This document shows positions 1 through 12,459 of a DNA stretch of 64,000 nt, in pieces. The position numbers were made by a program, and so were the translations under genes. The stretch spans positions 1 to 64,000 of the forward strand of contig JAALGZ010000065.1 in assembly GCA_015227615.1 (NCBI GenBank). The letters are read 5' to 3'. The DNA comes from Labyrinthula sp. Ha (Eukaryota; Sar; Bigyra; Labyrinthulida; Labyrinthulaceae). The notes beneath the pieces were generated by a model. It did not search any database, had not been told where the DNA came from, and saw only the letters and a program-made list of their open reading frames with translations. Positions within the stretch are counted from its first letter, which is position 1; every line of letters begins with the position of its first letter.

Positions 1-29
1 GACTGCTTAGTGTCTGACTCCATGCGGTC

Positions 30-2950
30 TTTTTAGATCTTCAAATGCTGCCACTTCATCCTTGAATGAGTCATGTTCCAAAGTTTTTCAAACTCAGCTC
101 TTGGATTCTGTTTCGTTTGAAGATCAGCAATGTTGAATTCGCGTTTGATGAAAATCACCTTTAGTTTTCCTGAACGAATGAGTCCTTTTAAGAAATGAAT
201 TGCAACACTCATGTGTTTTTGCTCTGGAGAAACTGTCTTTTCTAAGGTTTTAGTTGAACTAAGTGAATCTGTAAAAATCACTGAAGGTAGCTTGACTTTG
301 CAATCTAAATCCATGCACAATCCGTAGATTCCTTGCAAATGTTTTGCTGTCTTGTAAATTTCAATCAGCTCAGCTCCGGCAGCAGAGGTAGCAACTGTCC
401 TTTGTCTTGAACTTCTGCCAGTAATGAGCGATTGACCAAAGTAAATGAAGTTACCACTAACACTTTTTCTGTTAAGTGTGTTAGAGGCCCATTCAGCATC
501 ACAAAAGGCAAGAAGTGTAATTTCACCTTTTGATTGATCTGAGTAAAAAATTCGTTTTTGATGTTTCGTTCTACTAATGTAGCCTAATGTGTTGAGAATT
601 GATTTTACTGCAAAACTTGTCACGTGTTCAGAAAGTTGACTAAGCGCATGTAACGCGTAGAGTAAATCAAATCTTGTAAGTCGTAAGTAAATTAAAGATC
701 CAAGCAATTCTCTGTACGGAAATTTAATGCTTTTAGCATTGGAATTGTTTTTAACAGCCTCAGCGAAAGTAGAAGGTAATGGTGTAAATTTGTCTTTAGT
801 CTTGAAATCCTTGAATTTTCTAAAATTTTCTCAATGTGTTTGGTTTGGTCAATTTGGTAGTCTCCATTGGGTTTTCTTTCAATGTTAACTCCTAAGAAGT
901 CTGTTTTCTGATCTAGTGATCCTAATGTAATTTTGTAAGTTTTCCCAAACTGTTTTGAGAAGTTTGCAATTTCTTGTTTTGTACCGAGCATCAGTACATC
1001 ATCAACGTAAAGTAAAGTAATTAAATCTTTCTTGTAGAAGACACACTCGTCAAAGATCGCTTGTTTGAGTCCAAGTTTTTGAATTGTAGCAGAAACATTG
1101 TCAAACCAAAGCTTGGGACTTTCCTTCAGACCGTAAAGTGCTTTCTCAATCTTCATTACTTTAGTCTTGTCATGTTTCAGTTCATGTCCATCAGGGATTT
1201 CACAGTAGAGTGTAGTGCCAGCAGGTAGATCCGCGTACAAGAATGCGGTACTAACATCTAAAGTGTTAAAATGGAACTGTCTTCGAGCTGCAACTGCTAG
1301 TGCAACTGCAAGACTGTTGTAGTCTAAGGTAGGAGAACTGCGGTAAGGTGTAATTTTGAATTTCTGAGATCTTCCATTGTAAACACATCTTGCTTTGAAA
1401 CTACCATTGCGTTTTTGTTTCACAAGCATCGTGCATTTTCCAACGTAAGCATTTTCAGGAAGTTCAGAGCGATTAATCACTTTGAGAACCTTTCGTTCTT
1501 CCAAAGCTTTGAGTTCTTTTTCGACCGCTTTCTTGTAAGATGCTTCGTCTGGGTGACCTCTTGTGTCACGGTAAATGGAAGGTTTCTGATCAATTCTAGA
1601 CTGAATGATCTTCTTCCGTAGCTTTTCTTTCTGACCTTTTGTTTTAGGCTTGATGATGTGTGTTGTTTCTTCAGTTGTGTTCAACGTGAAAGCTGACATC
1701 CGATTTAGGTCGAATTTCGTTGCATTTCTCCCAGATCGCGTTGTGACTGGTAGACGAGCATTGCTGTTTTCGCTCGTTTGAGGTGTTTCAGGGTTTGTTA
1801 CTTCGGCAGATGGGTTGGATCATGTGCATCTTGATCCTGATCGAGTTGAACATCTGCTGAAGGGGGATTTTCATCGAAATTATCATCATGCTCAAAATCA
1901 TGATTTTCTTGTTGATTTGCCTTCTGGCCATAACGTACATAGTGTATACCAAAATCTGGACTGAAATCATCGTCATCATCAGATTCAAAATCGTCCTCAG
2001 AAATTGGGTCATTTTCAGTTTTGTCAACAATTTTGATGTCACCAAATGAGAAAGTTGGTGGATTTTGATCGATTTGATCATGTATTCTTGATTCTTGGAA
2101 CCAAACATCGGTTAGTTGAGGATAAATGATTTTTCCAGTACTAAGTTTGTAGATGATTGCTGTGTTGAAGCTTGAATGTTCCTGTAGTCCAAGAAAGAGA
2201 CCAGTGTCTGTTCTTTCTTGAAATTTGTTTGTCTTCGTTCAAGAAGATTTTAACGTAAAACAACAGCAACCAAAGGTTCTAAGTGAAGAAAGGTTTGGTT
2301 CTTGCCCAGTTTCTAGTTTGTAAGGTGACTCACCAAGTGTTTTGTGATGCACTCTGTTCTTGATGTAACTTGCAAATTTGACCGCGTAGATCCAAAAGGA
2401 GTCATCAAGTTTAGACTGTAGTAGGGCGGCTGAAGCCATGACCTTTAAGATGCCAATCGTTCGTTCAGCAACTCCATTGAAAGTGTCATGTCGATCTCTA
2501 GGGACAAAACGTAAATGAATGCCTTTTGCGGAAATTGAGTTGACAAAGTGTTCTGCCGTAAAACCAGATTGGCGGTCTGTAACAATCGTTTTTGGTAAAG
2601 TTTTGAGTGTAGAAAGAAGGTAGTAAAGAGCTGCAAGTAAATCTTTCGATTGAAGTGTTCTTAAAGGAGCAACTCTAATTAATTTTGTTTTCAGGTCAAC
2701 TAAAATCAATGCAGCCACAACACCATTGACTGGTTTCATCGAGTGTTTTGGCGGAATGAGTAAGTCCATTGAAAAAGCTTGACCTTTGGATTCAGGAGAG
2801 AGTTTCATCTTGTGAATTAAATTCTTCACTGGGTTGTGTTTAGCTTTTGTCTGAAGACAGACTTGGCAGCTGTTTAGTTTTTGAGAACCCTTAATGAAAC
2901 CAGCATGTTTAAGTTTGTCCTCTGAGAGATGCATCAATCTACGATGCATT
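30..2950 (-). pseudogene. copia element 1 pol region: integrase, reverse transcriptase, RNase H
   Basis: The integrase (about 2.3-2.95 kb) shows a zinc-binding H/C motif (HRRLMHL...CQVCLQTKAKH), an SMDLLIP block, VTDRQSGF and NGVAERTIG, which carry the DDE residues. The reverse transcriptase (about 0.7-1.7 kb) has the palm motif TAFLYADLP and the catalytic YVDDVLMLG. The RNase H (about 0.05-0.65 kb) has the LAFCDAEWA block and a copia-type 'TKHLQGI' region. A linker of roughly 0.5 kb lies between integrase and reverse transcriptase. Fossil; boundaries are rounded. Confidence 0.88.
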
Positions 2951-2999
2951 AGATTTGGATCAGAGGTTTGTAAGACTGATTTCCCTAGTGGAATGATTT

Positions 3000-4472
3000 C
3001 AATGAAGCTTTCTTTCCAAGTAAAATTATTTTTAATTTGTTTCCTGTTTCTAGTTGTACGTTTCTAGAGCGATGGTTGACTTTAACATTCTGTTGCTCTA
3101 GATCGTAGGTACACAAAATGTTGAAATTTGCACTTGGCATGTAAATTGCCTGTACTGTAAAAAACTTAGAAGGAAATTCTTTGAATGCAAATCTGGCTGT
3201 TCCAGTGCTTTCGTAGCTACCAGAATTTTCTGTAAGGGTAAGTTTACCAGGCTTCTGATCCATGTGTGTAAAAAAATCAGCGCTTCTAAAAACGAAAACA
3301 TCGCTGCATGAATCCAGCCCAGCTAAAGAGTTTGAACCTGTGGTACAAAGAGAAGTAGCGAAACTGAAAGGATTAAAATTTTCTTTTGTAGATGTTACTG
3401 CTACTGTTTTCTTTGTTGGTTTTTTCTTCATCTTGGGAAGTTGTAATGTACGTTCTGGGTTGGTTGAACACACCTTTGCAAAATGATTAGGTTTACCACA
3501 GTAAGAACAAGTAGCACCTTTAGCAGCACATTGTTTTCCTTTGTGTGGAAAATCTTCACCGCAATTGAAACACAATGTAACTTTTGAATTAGAAGAAACA
3601 ATTTTCTTTGTAAATGCAACAACTGATGTACTTGGAGCATCAAAAGGGATCAAACCTGAATTGTCATGCTGAAGTACGGCTTGTGTCACTTCACTCATGT
3701 AATCCTTTAATGGTAGATCTTTTGAATCCAAATTGTTGACAACTGTAAAAATTTTCTGATTGTTGTTTCTTCTGAAGAGAATCTTAGTTTGAAAAAGTGT
3801 AAGTAAATCAGAGTCATTTTGCATCATCTTGATCTGATTAGCCTGTTGTACCAAAGAATCAAAGCGTTTAACGAAGTCTGTAATGGGCTCTGATTCCTCC
3901 CAACAGCTGTAAATCAAGTTTCCAAAGTTAATTCTTTTTCTGGTTTGTGTAGGTAAGAATGTAACAGCCCCGATGCGTCGCAGGATTTTGCAAAAACGAT
4001 GTGGGGTTCGGATTGTTCGTAAGAAAACAACGTCTTTTTTCCAAAGAGAAATGATGTCATCTGAAAGTTCATCGTCAATTTCTTCCTCTAGAATGTAGTT
4101 AGATTTTTGAGTAAGCGGATTGTAAGATTCTAACAGCTCATCAATGATGCTGCGATCATGAGATTTAAAGAATTTGCGTAGAGATGTTCCATTAATTTGT
4201 AATTTTAAGGCAAGCAGGTACATCTCAACACCTTGTTTCAGAAGTTCGAATTGATTTTGATCAGTTTTTGATCGTAAAAGGTTTTCCAATCTTTTTCGTC
4301 CTTTTCTGTAGAATTCTTCGTTAATTGCTTCATTTGTAATTTCTAGCTTCGCAAGTGTTGTAGTTGAAGCAGGAAAGTTTTGTAAATGAGTTTCCCCTTG
4401 GGTCAAGTTGGAGTTTTCACTCCGTGCTGTTCGTTCTTCCACGGGATCACTCTGATTTTCGGTTACTTCCAT
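3000..4472 (-). pseudogene. copia element 1 gag and protease region
   Basis: Gag-type capsid region followed by two CCHC zinc knuckles (CFNCGEDFPHKGKQC and CSYCGKPNHFAKVC, near 3.46-3.58 kb), which in this family bind the element's RNA. A protease-like Asp-Ser motif follows near 3.3 kb. Paralogous to the same region of the element at 12.2-17.3 kb (shared 'LDSCS' block and capsid motifs). Fossil gene; boundaries are approximate. Confidence 0.85.
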
Positions 4473-4480
4473 CGCAACCA
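4469..4480 (-). promoter_or_regulatory. Primer-binding site of copia element 1, containing the gag ATG
   Basis: Directly abutting the LTR, the minus strand reads TGGTTGCGATGG. It begins TGG, as expected for pairing with the CCA end of a tRNA. The same 12 bases sit at the same place in the second copia element (17014-17025) although the flanking LTRs are unrelated in sequence. The ATG inside it (4472-4470) is the first in-frame gag start in the internal region. Which tRNA primes is unknown. Confidence 0.65.
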
Positions 4481-4780
4481 AGTTAGACAAGTAAATGTTC
4501 GTATCGTCTACATGTGTATGAGGATACGTATATTAAATTAAATTAACTAAAAGAGCTTGAAAAGAGCTTTAAAATGATATAAGTAACGTTTTCTAACTCC
4601 CAGTAGTTGTAGAGATATTAAGGTTTTACGATTTGTTGTTTCCGGTGCTTATGTATTAGTAAAAATGTATTATGTAAAGTTGCACCAATTGTGCAGTAAT
4701 GTAATATTGTATTATAACTATGTAAAGTGTAAACAGTCAGTATGGAGAGAGTCGTACACTCGACTGCTTAGTGTCTGACT
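4481..4780 (-). repeat. 300-bp LTR of copia element 1 (5' LTR)
   Basis: The same sequence ends at position 19 at the other end of the element, and diverged 300-bp copies stand alone at 34709-35008 and 57090-57389. On the minus strand it starts AGTCAGAC and ends GTCTAACT, a near-perfect 8-bp terminal inverted repeat in place of the usual TG...CA. The zinc-knuckle gag begins directly next to it. Confidence 0.93.
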
Positions 4781-5793
4781 CCAATATCTAGACAGAAACG
4801 TTCTTGCAGAGTACTGACATTAAATTCATCAAGGAAAATAAGATGAACTTGAAAAGTATAAGAAAAAGTTTTCTAGAAAACTTGATTAAGCCATGTGTTT
4901 ATGAACTTGGTCAAGTTTATTCCTGACAGTCTATATTCAACTGATGAGAAAGTGAAAACTAAATAAATAATTTTTACTTAGTTTTTGTTTACTATAATAG
5001 TTTTATCTAAAATATTCTGACAGATTTTACACTAATTCTATTCTAGTTTTATTGCTTGAATATTTTCTCCTCTTATTATGGTATGATTAAATTACATCAT
5101 ATCCTCATTAGCTTTTGGAAATCAAAATTTAGGTTATTAAAATGACAAATAACTATTAAGGCTTTTTCTCTAATAACACAACATTAAATATCCGGTATCA
5201 AAAAATGGTTTCAGTTAGCGCTCGAAAATAAACTTTATATCTATTTTTTAATATAATTCTAAAATCAACAGACATTTTTAAGGAGTGCCATTAATTTGCA
5301 AACATATAATTTTAGGGATTAGAATGGGATAAATTACTTTCGATCGTTGGCTTAGAAAGCTCAGTTACTTCTTGCCAAGTTCTGCTTGAAGGTTATGAAA
5401 TAGAACATATAAAGAAAGAGAGTCAATATACTAAATAGTAAAGAAAGTAACAATATATTCATGTTTTGGTATATATATTCAGTTTTCACTGTTGTAATAG
5501 TAAAATTGTTTAGTTGTTTATTTAGTCACAAATGTTTTTAAGTTCTATCAAACCTTTAAAATAGGATGATGAATATAAAGGAGTGGGATAAACACTAAGT
5601 GAAGAATATTAATCTATTCTATTTTTGAACAGTTTCAATATAAAGTATGAAAAATTTTATTTGTAGACGAAAAACATTTGTGTGGTTTTGCTTGCTTTCT
5701 AATTTGAGATAAAGTTTATTTAGTTAACCTTAAAAATTTCACACAATAAATAAATACACTTCACCCATTTAATTTATAAAGAAAAAACCATTA
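4781..5793. other. AT-rich intergenic stretch
   Basis: Between the copia element and the 3' end of Roc-COR gene A. No open frame of note, no repeat and no RNA-like structure seen. It probably contains only the downstream flank of the minus-strand gene. Confidence 0.5.
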
Positions 5794-8275
5794 TCAAACA
5801 TTATTTATTTGAACAAGAATAAAACTATTATCCAAAAAAATCAAATCCATAGAAACACGTCCAATTATTTCTTTCAGCCAATCAAAACTTCCACCTTGAA
5901 CTAAACTAAAACCAATACTCTTTTCACTTTTAACAAAAATATCAACTATTCTATTATTATTGAAAATAAAACGACTGAAATATTTATAAATAATACATTC
6001 AGATATATTATCTTCTTTTTGAAGAAAAGTGATTACTTTAACAAATACAGATAATCTCAGCAAAGAGTTAAAACTAAACTCTATATCATTTGTGAAAGTA
6101 GGTTTTATTTTATTATTAATAGGTGGAAGTAATTCAGGAAGAATAAATCTATCAGCTTCATTCTCAACTCTTACTAAAATAAGATTCTTTATAGATAGTT
6201 CAAATATATATTTCTTTTCTTTTTCTGTATATTCTTTCAAAAGAACATTAAAGATTTCAATACTAATTTTTCCTGAATCAACATAACTTCTATATAGAGA
6301 AAATATATCACTTGGAATACGAAAAGCAACTTGATGAAAAGTTGGATCACGAATAAATCTTCCTAAAGCTTGAGCAAGATAAGAAGGAGCAAGAAATATA
6401 AAGTTGTTATCTTCTTCCAAATCTAAATCAGGAAAATAACAAATTAAACCAGCTTTTGAATATATTTCAAGCATATCTTCAACTTCCCAATATTCAAAAC
6501 CACAAGAACAAGATTTATCTTCAAATTCTTTCAAAGTCATAATATTTGTTTGTTCTCGACAATTATCCAGGAAAAGAAGCCAAGCAGTTCCTGTTTCAAA
6601 ATTAAGAAAGTTTTCCTTATTTATTCCAGCAGCTCCAGAAACAAGACTTTTTATTTTATCTTTTATATCTTTTTTCTCCTGAGAATCTAACTTTGAATTC
6701 TCAATAGGAAAAAAAAAAATCATATCATTTTTCAATACATTTAACTCAGAAGAAAGGTTTTCAACAAAATGTTCAATTTCATATTGGATTGTTTCTAGAT
6801 TTTGGTCTCCAATATTTTTTCTTTTATATCTTCTTAAATGAGTACCAATAAAAATAACTGGAGCTTTTTCTGTATTTCTTAAAATACTTTCACACCAAAA
6901 TTTTAATCGAAACAAATCAATTTCAGATATTTTATTCATATTAAAAACTAGAAAATAAAGTGAATTTGAGTTCATAAAAATATGATGAACAGAAGAAAAT
7001 ATTTCTTGTCCACCAAAATCATAAACACGAAAATAAACATCATTTGTAGCAAAATCAAAACCAGTTGTCTTCATACTTTCAACAAACTTTTTATCAAAAA
7101 CTGTTCTTGAAATAAGTTCTTTTTCAAAATCAAGTCTATATTTCGTTTCAACTTCTTGGTTAGGATCAAATTCAGGAGAAACAAAAGCAGGAAGACTATT
7201 TTTGACTCTCTGAACACTTAGTTCATATTTAGATATTTTTTTCCAGTTATAACTATTTGGGTTTATTGAAAAAATATCAATATCATTCAAAACTAAAGTT
7301 GAGTTATTTTCAAGTAAAAAACTCTTGTCAAATAAACTTCTTATGGTTGAAGTTTTACCAACCCTTCCATCACCCATAAAAAGAACTTGACACTCATTCA
7401 AAACAGTTAATTTATCGTAGTCATCTTGCAGGTTCCTTGAAACATATTTTTTCAATTTTTTTTCTAATGATTTAGTATTGAAATTATTCTGTCCTAGTTC
7501 AAATATCATAAGAGAAGAATGATTATCAAGTAAATATTGAATTTCATTTTCGTTTTCTTCAATATTTATTTCACCAACTCGCAAACTAAAAGTCAAAACA
7601 AAACAAAAATAAACTTCAATAAAGAAGGCAAGTTTTCCAAACAGATTTTTGTTAAATCGGTAATATCTGCTTTATCAATGCTCAAATTATCTTCGTGAAT
7701 ACTAAAAATAAAGAAAAGAAAATACAAAATATCTATCAACGTATTCATTTTTGAAACTTCTTTCAATATTTTAATAACTGTTTCTTCTCTGATATCATTA
7801 TTATCGAAGCTGTTATTAACATAAATAAAAAGTTTACCTAATTGACTTTATTTTTTGTCCTTTTAAGAACTGAGAAAGAGAACTATCTTCTGGAATATTG
7901 CAATAAGCAAAGCTAGAGCATAAAAACATTCATGAATATACTTTAGTACTAGAATATTCATTTTTTGTTGATTTCTTTCCATTGCAATAATATTCAAGTT
8001 ATTTAAATGACAATAAACAAACCTAAAATAAGAACAAGAGGAGAAAATACTGAAGCTGTATAATCTTTGGAAATTTCACTAACCAAACAGAAAGTTGATG
8101 TCCAATTAAGTTCAAAGGACAGCAATAAAAACTATAAAGTTAAATAATATAGATATGAATACCTCAAATATTGAATCTCTTTGTGCACATCCACTTCTTC
8201 AACAAACTCTTGTGCTTCTATTCTAAACCTTTCACCTTCAATGGGGTTATGAATATCATCATTTGACCTAGACAT
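5794..8275 (-). CDS. LRR-Roc-COR GTPase (ROCO family), gene A, 7 exons
   Basis: Exons on the minus strand: 8275-8163, 8131-8051, 8022-7942, 7912-7838, 7809-7726, 7701-7615 and 7585-5794. They join without frame error to 2,313 nt, 770 residues, stop TGA. I built the model from GT...AG signals that keep the frame and the repeat pattern; the six introns are 31, 28, 29, 28, 24 and 29 nt. Residues 38 to about 215 are leucine-rich repeats, nearly one per small exon. The Roc GTPase follows: P-loop GDGRVGKTS (245-253, Lys251), switch II DFGGQE (363-368) and IGTHL in the G4 position (from 420). From about residue 500 a COR-like region follows; there is no kinase domain. ROCO proteins are GTP-dependent dimeric switches in signalling; the partner here is unknown. 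The start ATG is followed by MSRSNDD and gives the longest consistent first exon. Gene B (36751-39191) is a paralogue. Confidence 0.87.
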
Positions 8276-8944
8276 AAAAAAGCAAAATAAAATAACCATT
8301 GAATGATGAACTTATTGCTTTCATTTCTGTTTTCAAATTGTTGTTTGATTGAGGGTGCTTTAAATGACATTTTATTTTATTTTTTCGTTTTTAGATTTTG
8401 ATTATTTCGAGACGAGATTTTTTAAATATCCCGTTTTTTTTTGTATTTTCTCATTTTTTTTTGTCTGATATTTATTTCTCTCTAATTTTAGATTTGGACA
8501 AATATTTAATTATGAATTCAAATTTATTCACTTATATATAATCTGATTGAATTCTTTATAGTTTGAAGAAATATAATATAAAAACTAAACAAAGTAAGAA
8601 AATGCCAATATTGTTTACCATTCTTTAACTTCATGTATAAAGTTTCCACAGAATATAAATACTTTTGAAGCCCATGCACCTATTTAGTTCAAAATTTTCA
8701 ACTGCATGGAAGAAACTTGAACTCATAAGAAGTCATATCATAGGAAAATGCAACAAGATTAGTAAGTTTTTTAACAAAAAATAAAGATATGATGTAGTTT
8801 TGTGAGTTGATTCTGCATTCAGGCATGAAGCTGTGGTTCAAGTCAAGATCAAGAGTACAAATGTTTAAGAAATAAAATAATCGTACTCTAGTTTCATATT
8901 TTGTTCTAAATATACTATTTCTCTTAGTAATTAGTTGACGAATC

Positions 8945-9459
8945 ATGGCTTGTTACAGTGGAGCTCTTCCATGGAAAAATGCAGATATAATAAAGAGACG
9001 GCCCAATATCAAAAACATAGGAAACCTCTTTGTTCCGGCCACAACATGCTTTCACTGCGGGAAAGTAGCTACCATAAGTAAAGTGATGCATTCTAATGAA
9101 ACAGAAACAGAAAATGAGTCAAAGCTTTGTGAATCAGCCTGATGGAATTAGACTCTTTGTTGTTCAATTTTCCAAACTTTTCCTATTTTTTGGATCAAGC
9201 CAATGACATAAATACTCTTAAGGTGGTGGAAACCATGAAGTGGTCGACCCTTATTTTACCACTCGCTTCAGGAGAGCCAACAGCTTTTTGTTGCAAAGTT
9301 TTCTGCAATCCACTTGAATTGGATTCCTCGAAGCAGCTGGAATGCATTTTATCTCAACTGGACTGTAGGTGTAATTTCAAACCTACTGAATTATATCTTG
9401 GTAGACCCATCCTTACTTTTGACACTAATGCTGAGAGAGTATATGCTGAAAGTTTCTAA
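8945..9459 (+). CDS. Two abutting short open frames, unrecognised
   Basis: Frames of 65 and 105 codons meet at TGATG (9140-9144), the stop of the first overlapping the ATG of the second. The first holds a single CFHCGK motif, which alone is not a zinc finger. The second is rich in Leu, Cys and Glu and has no motif that I know. Local G+C is higher than the flanks, which by itself lengthens open frames. No miniature intron joins them convincingly. They may be a decayed gene or chance. Confidence 0.2.
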
Positions 9460-11046
9460 TATTTTAAACTTCATTGGCCATGATCACACTCTAGCTCTAC
9501 CTTGGTCTGATCATATTCATTGAAATAGACAAATATTTGTTTTAAAAGGTTCAGTTCTAATGTAACAAATTTTGATGTAGTCATCTCTATGGTTTATTAC
9601 TCTATTTGGAGTTGGTTCTTATGTCGAGGTATCTATATATAAAGAAGAAATGCTCCGCACGGTGATACTCTCACTGTTATGAATGTATCTGTAGAGGAAT
9701 AAGAACTTGAGAACCTAATTGATTGGAAGATATGTTTAGTGCTTCTATTTTCTTAAACTGTTCAAAATGTATCTGATGACTACGTCTGTAAAAATCACCA
9801 ATGACATTGTACAGACCAAAGAAATATTGTTTGTCTTGGTAATCGAAGCGCCATTGGTAAGGGACTTACTAATCTATTTTTCTTAACCTGTGAAGTATTT
9901 TACCTGAACTTTTTCTTTAAGGAGAAAAACATCCATTTGATATTACATAATAATGTTGTGTATACTCTATTCAAATTAATTCTTGAGCAACTGAGCTTTT
10001 CTGCGAATAATCTTAATTTCTCTTAATTCCCAAAAACCTTGAACTTTTTTTTATTATATATTTCATCTTTCAAAAAAATATACGATGCCAAGAAAAGAAC
10101 CAGTATTTTTTATGTTAGGACTTATCCACAAGAAAATCCGTTCTTTTAAACTTCTTTATGCTAACATAGTCAATTATTAATGCCTGAATTCTTTCTAACC
10201 TTCACCTAGAATTCATGTTTTATTTTCACATCACTACCAATTCTTGTAAGTAATAATATGAAATCAATAATGGAACTACAGTTTCTATGTTTCGAATACT
10301 AAATAATAATTACCGAATGCATGAGAGAGAGAGATCAATGTAACCATGAATTCAACGAGTTTCAGTTAACTCCAGTGAATAAATTTAGCTAAGATACCCC
10401 AGAATACTTTGCTTTATTGGTATTCTATGAAGTAAACAGGAGTTATATTCGCAGGGAAAGAGCCTTCAAGATATTTTTGACGCTAAGGAGAAGTTGTATA
10501 TTCTTATATTTATCGAGGAGTGGAGACTCTATCCCAAATAAAAATAGTTGGTCATTGACGTAAAAAAATACTTATGCCACTTGTCCACACTCCATTCAAC
10601 TTATCCCTCTATTTTTTGCTGACATCGAAATATATTTCATCCCACCATGGCTGCTGCATACAAAACAACATTCATGAGCTCAGGAAGTATGAATATTCTT
10701 ACTTTTACATCCTCATTCATTAGTATCCCACGAATACGTTTCTTTCGAATATTCTCCAAGTTCTTGCTTTGTTAATGGGATGAAATTAAGAAACCAAGAG
10801 TTTACAACTGTATGTTTACATGCTAAATATTCAAGCTTAATGATTCTGACTAACATATTATGATTTTTCTTGGTTTAAGAAAACTTTTCTTCAGCATTAG
10901 TTTAATTCATTAATCATTTTCTCTTTAGATCATTATTATTTATGAAATAGAAGTTTATAATTAAATTTATAGTAAAAAATTGATATCTTTGTCAAGGTTT
11001 GCTTCTAGTATTGATTATATATGTATACATACTTATTTTTATTCGG

Positions 11047-11130
11047 GGCAGATGCATGTAGCTCATCTGGCATAGCTTCGTGCAAATATGTCAGATACAC
11101 CCAAAAATTAAAACCCATGTTCCCTCTGCC
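11047..11130 (+). other. Degenerate tRNA-like sequence
   Basis: GGCAGA at the start can pair with TCTGCC at the end, 84 nt apart, a tRNA-like span. TAGCTCATCTGG fits the internal A box of tRNA promoters and GCT...AGC could form a short D stem. A GTTC sits near the place of the T loop, but a proper T stem and anticodon stem do not form. It could be a tRNA pseudogene or the head of a SINE. I do not call it a working tRNA. Confidence 0.2.
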
Positions 11131-12189
11131 ATATGATGTAAGTGCTTGTAGTGTGGTTAAATTAACTTTTTAAATCTGTCAGAGATTCGAAACAATCTCA
11201 CTAGGTAAACCAGATTGAAGTTATGGTTATTTCTTTAAACAAAATCATATAAAAATATTTTTCAATATTATAACCTTGAAAATTTGGTTTTCTAAAGATA
11301 TTTATTCCAAAATAGAAAATGAGATGCTGGATAGAAACATTCTTCAAGCGTATACAGGCAATTCTCATATGTGTTCCATTAGGGGCGACGAATATAGGAG
11401 AAACACTCCCACATACCTAGGTATGTCTTACAATGGACATAGTCTAAGTGTTTTTCTAAGGATTCAAACCTAATTTAAAAAAAATTTACTCTTAATATAA
11501 AGAGATAGAACAATCTATTTATTGGCTAGTAATTCCTTGATTAGATAAAGCCAAACCGTTGATATCGAATTATACAGCATTTTAAATTTGAGTTAGTTGT
11601 TTTGAGCATTTTCGCTATGTATTTTTAGAAACACCCAAAAATTATATTTCAACTAAATTATTCAGTTTAATATTGGTCTCAATTCGAATTTGTGTGAGTT
11701 TCAATAACTGAAGTGGTTCCTACTATAGTATAGAGCGTATCTACTTAAATACACAATAAGTTGTACAAACTATTTGGTTAATATCTCTTGAATTGAACAA
11801 GGAATTCGATGAGAATTATATGTTTCACATATGTAATTTATATTACGGAATATCTACACATCTGAATTAGTCCCAAGAATTCTTCTGAAACTTATTCTAA
11901 GATACAGAAGGGATATATATATATATATATCATATGCAAAGTGAAAATATTTTACCGTGTTTTTAGCTTCTTGAACTTATAATTGTAAGTTAGATTGCGA
12001 TTTAAAAGATCTGAAAATGTCAAGCTTGATTAATATCTGAGAAATTCATTGTTTGCGAGGATATGTATTCAATAGTAATGCATAGGAAAACATTCTATTA
12101 GTACAAATAATATTATTAGCAGCTTAAGGTAAGAGCAAAATCGACCTTTTATACATGTAGTCCAGGTTAAAATTGACACAGAAAACCAT

Positions 12190-12447
12190 AGTGAGAGAAA
12201 AGAAAAGGCATATACTAAGTAGAGATTTAGATAAGTAGTGAGAAAAGTGCAGAAGGTTAAAGTTCAAGCTTAGGGCTTTAAATTGGTGTAAACAATGTCT
12301 TCTAATTCAAAGTATTTATTAAGATACCAGTCAATGAATAATTTGTAAATTTGTGTCTTCGATTGATAGATTAATTGTTAGGCGGTATTTACAGTAATGT
12401 CATACTGTGATATAATAGTATGTAACTATCAAAGGAAGTCTCTGAGT
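12190..12447 (-). repeat. 258-bp 3' LTR of copia element 2
   Basis: Same length as and about 96% identical to 17026-17283. On the minus strand it follows a purine-rich stretch (AAAGGAAAGATA), the expected polypurine tract. Confidence 0.94.
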
Positions 12448-12459
12448 CCATATCTTTCC

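Larger units (their letters stand above)
1..4780 (-). mobile_element. Ty1/copia retrotransposon, element 1 (upstream end of far LTR outside window)
   Basis: Read on the minus strand, the order is LTR (4481-4780), primer-binding site, gag with two CCHC zinc knuckles, an Asp-Ser protease segment, integrase, reverse transcriptase, RNase H, then the start of the second LTR, of which only 19 bp (1-19) fall inside the window. Integrase before reverse transcriptase is the order that defines Ty1/copia. The reverse transcriptase shows YVDDVLMLG and the integrase a zinc-binding H/C region plus DDE-type blocks. The internal part is about 4.46 kb, a normal copia length. The element covers every expected part but is broken in a handful of places, so it is a fairly young fossil. 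CCAAT follows the LTR at 4781-4785 and would be one copy of the target duplication; the other copy lies off the window. Confidence 0.93.
8276..12184. other. AT-rich intergenic region, mostly featureless
   Basis: Apart from the doubtful open frames at 8945-9459 and a tRNA-like relic at 11047-11130, both listed separately, I see no gene. Simple sequence: (GA)n near 10325-10335 and (TA)n near 11915-11930. The region between 9.6 and 11.0 kb gave nothing recognisable on either strand. Confidence 0.45.
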
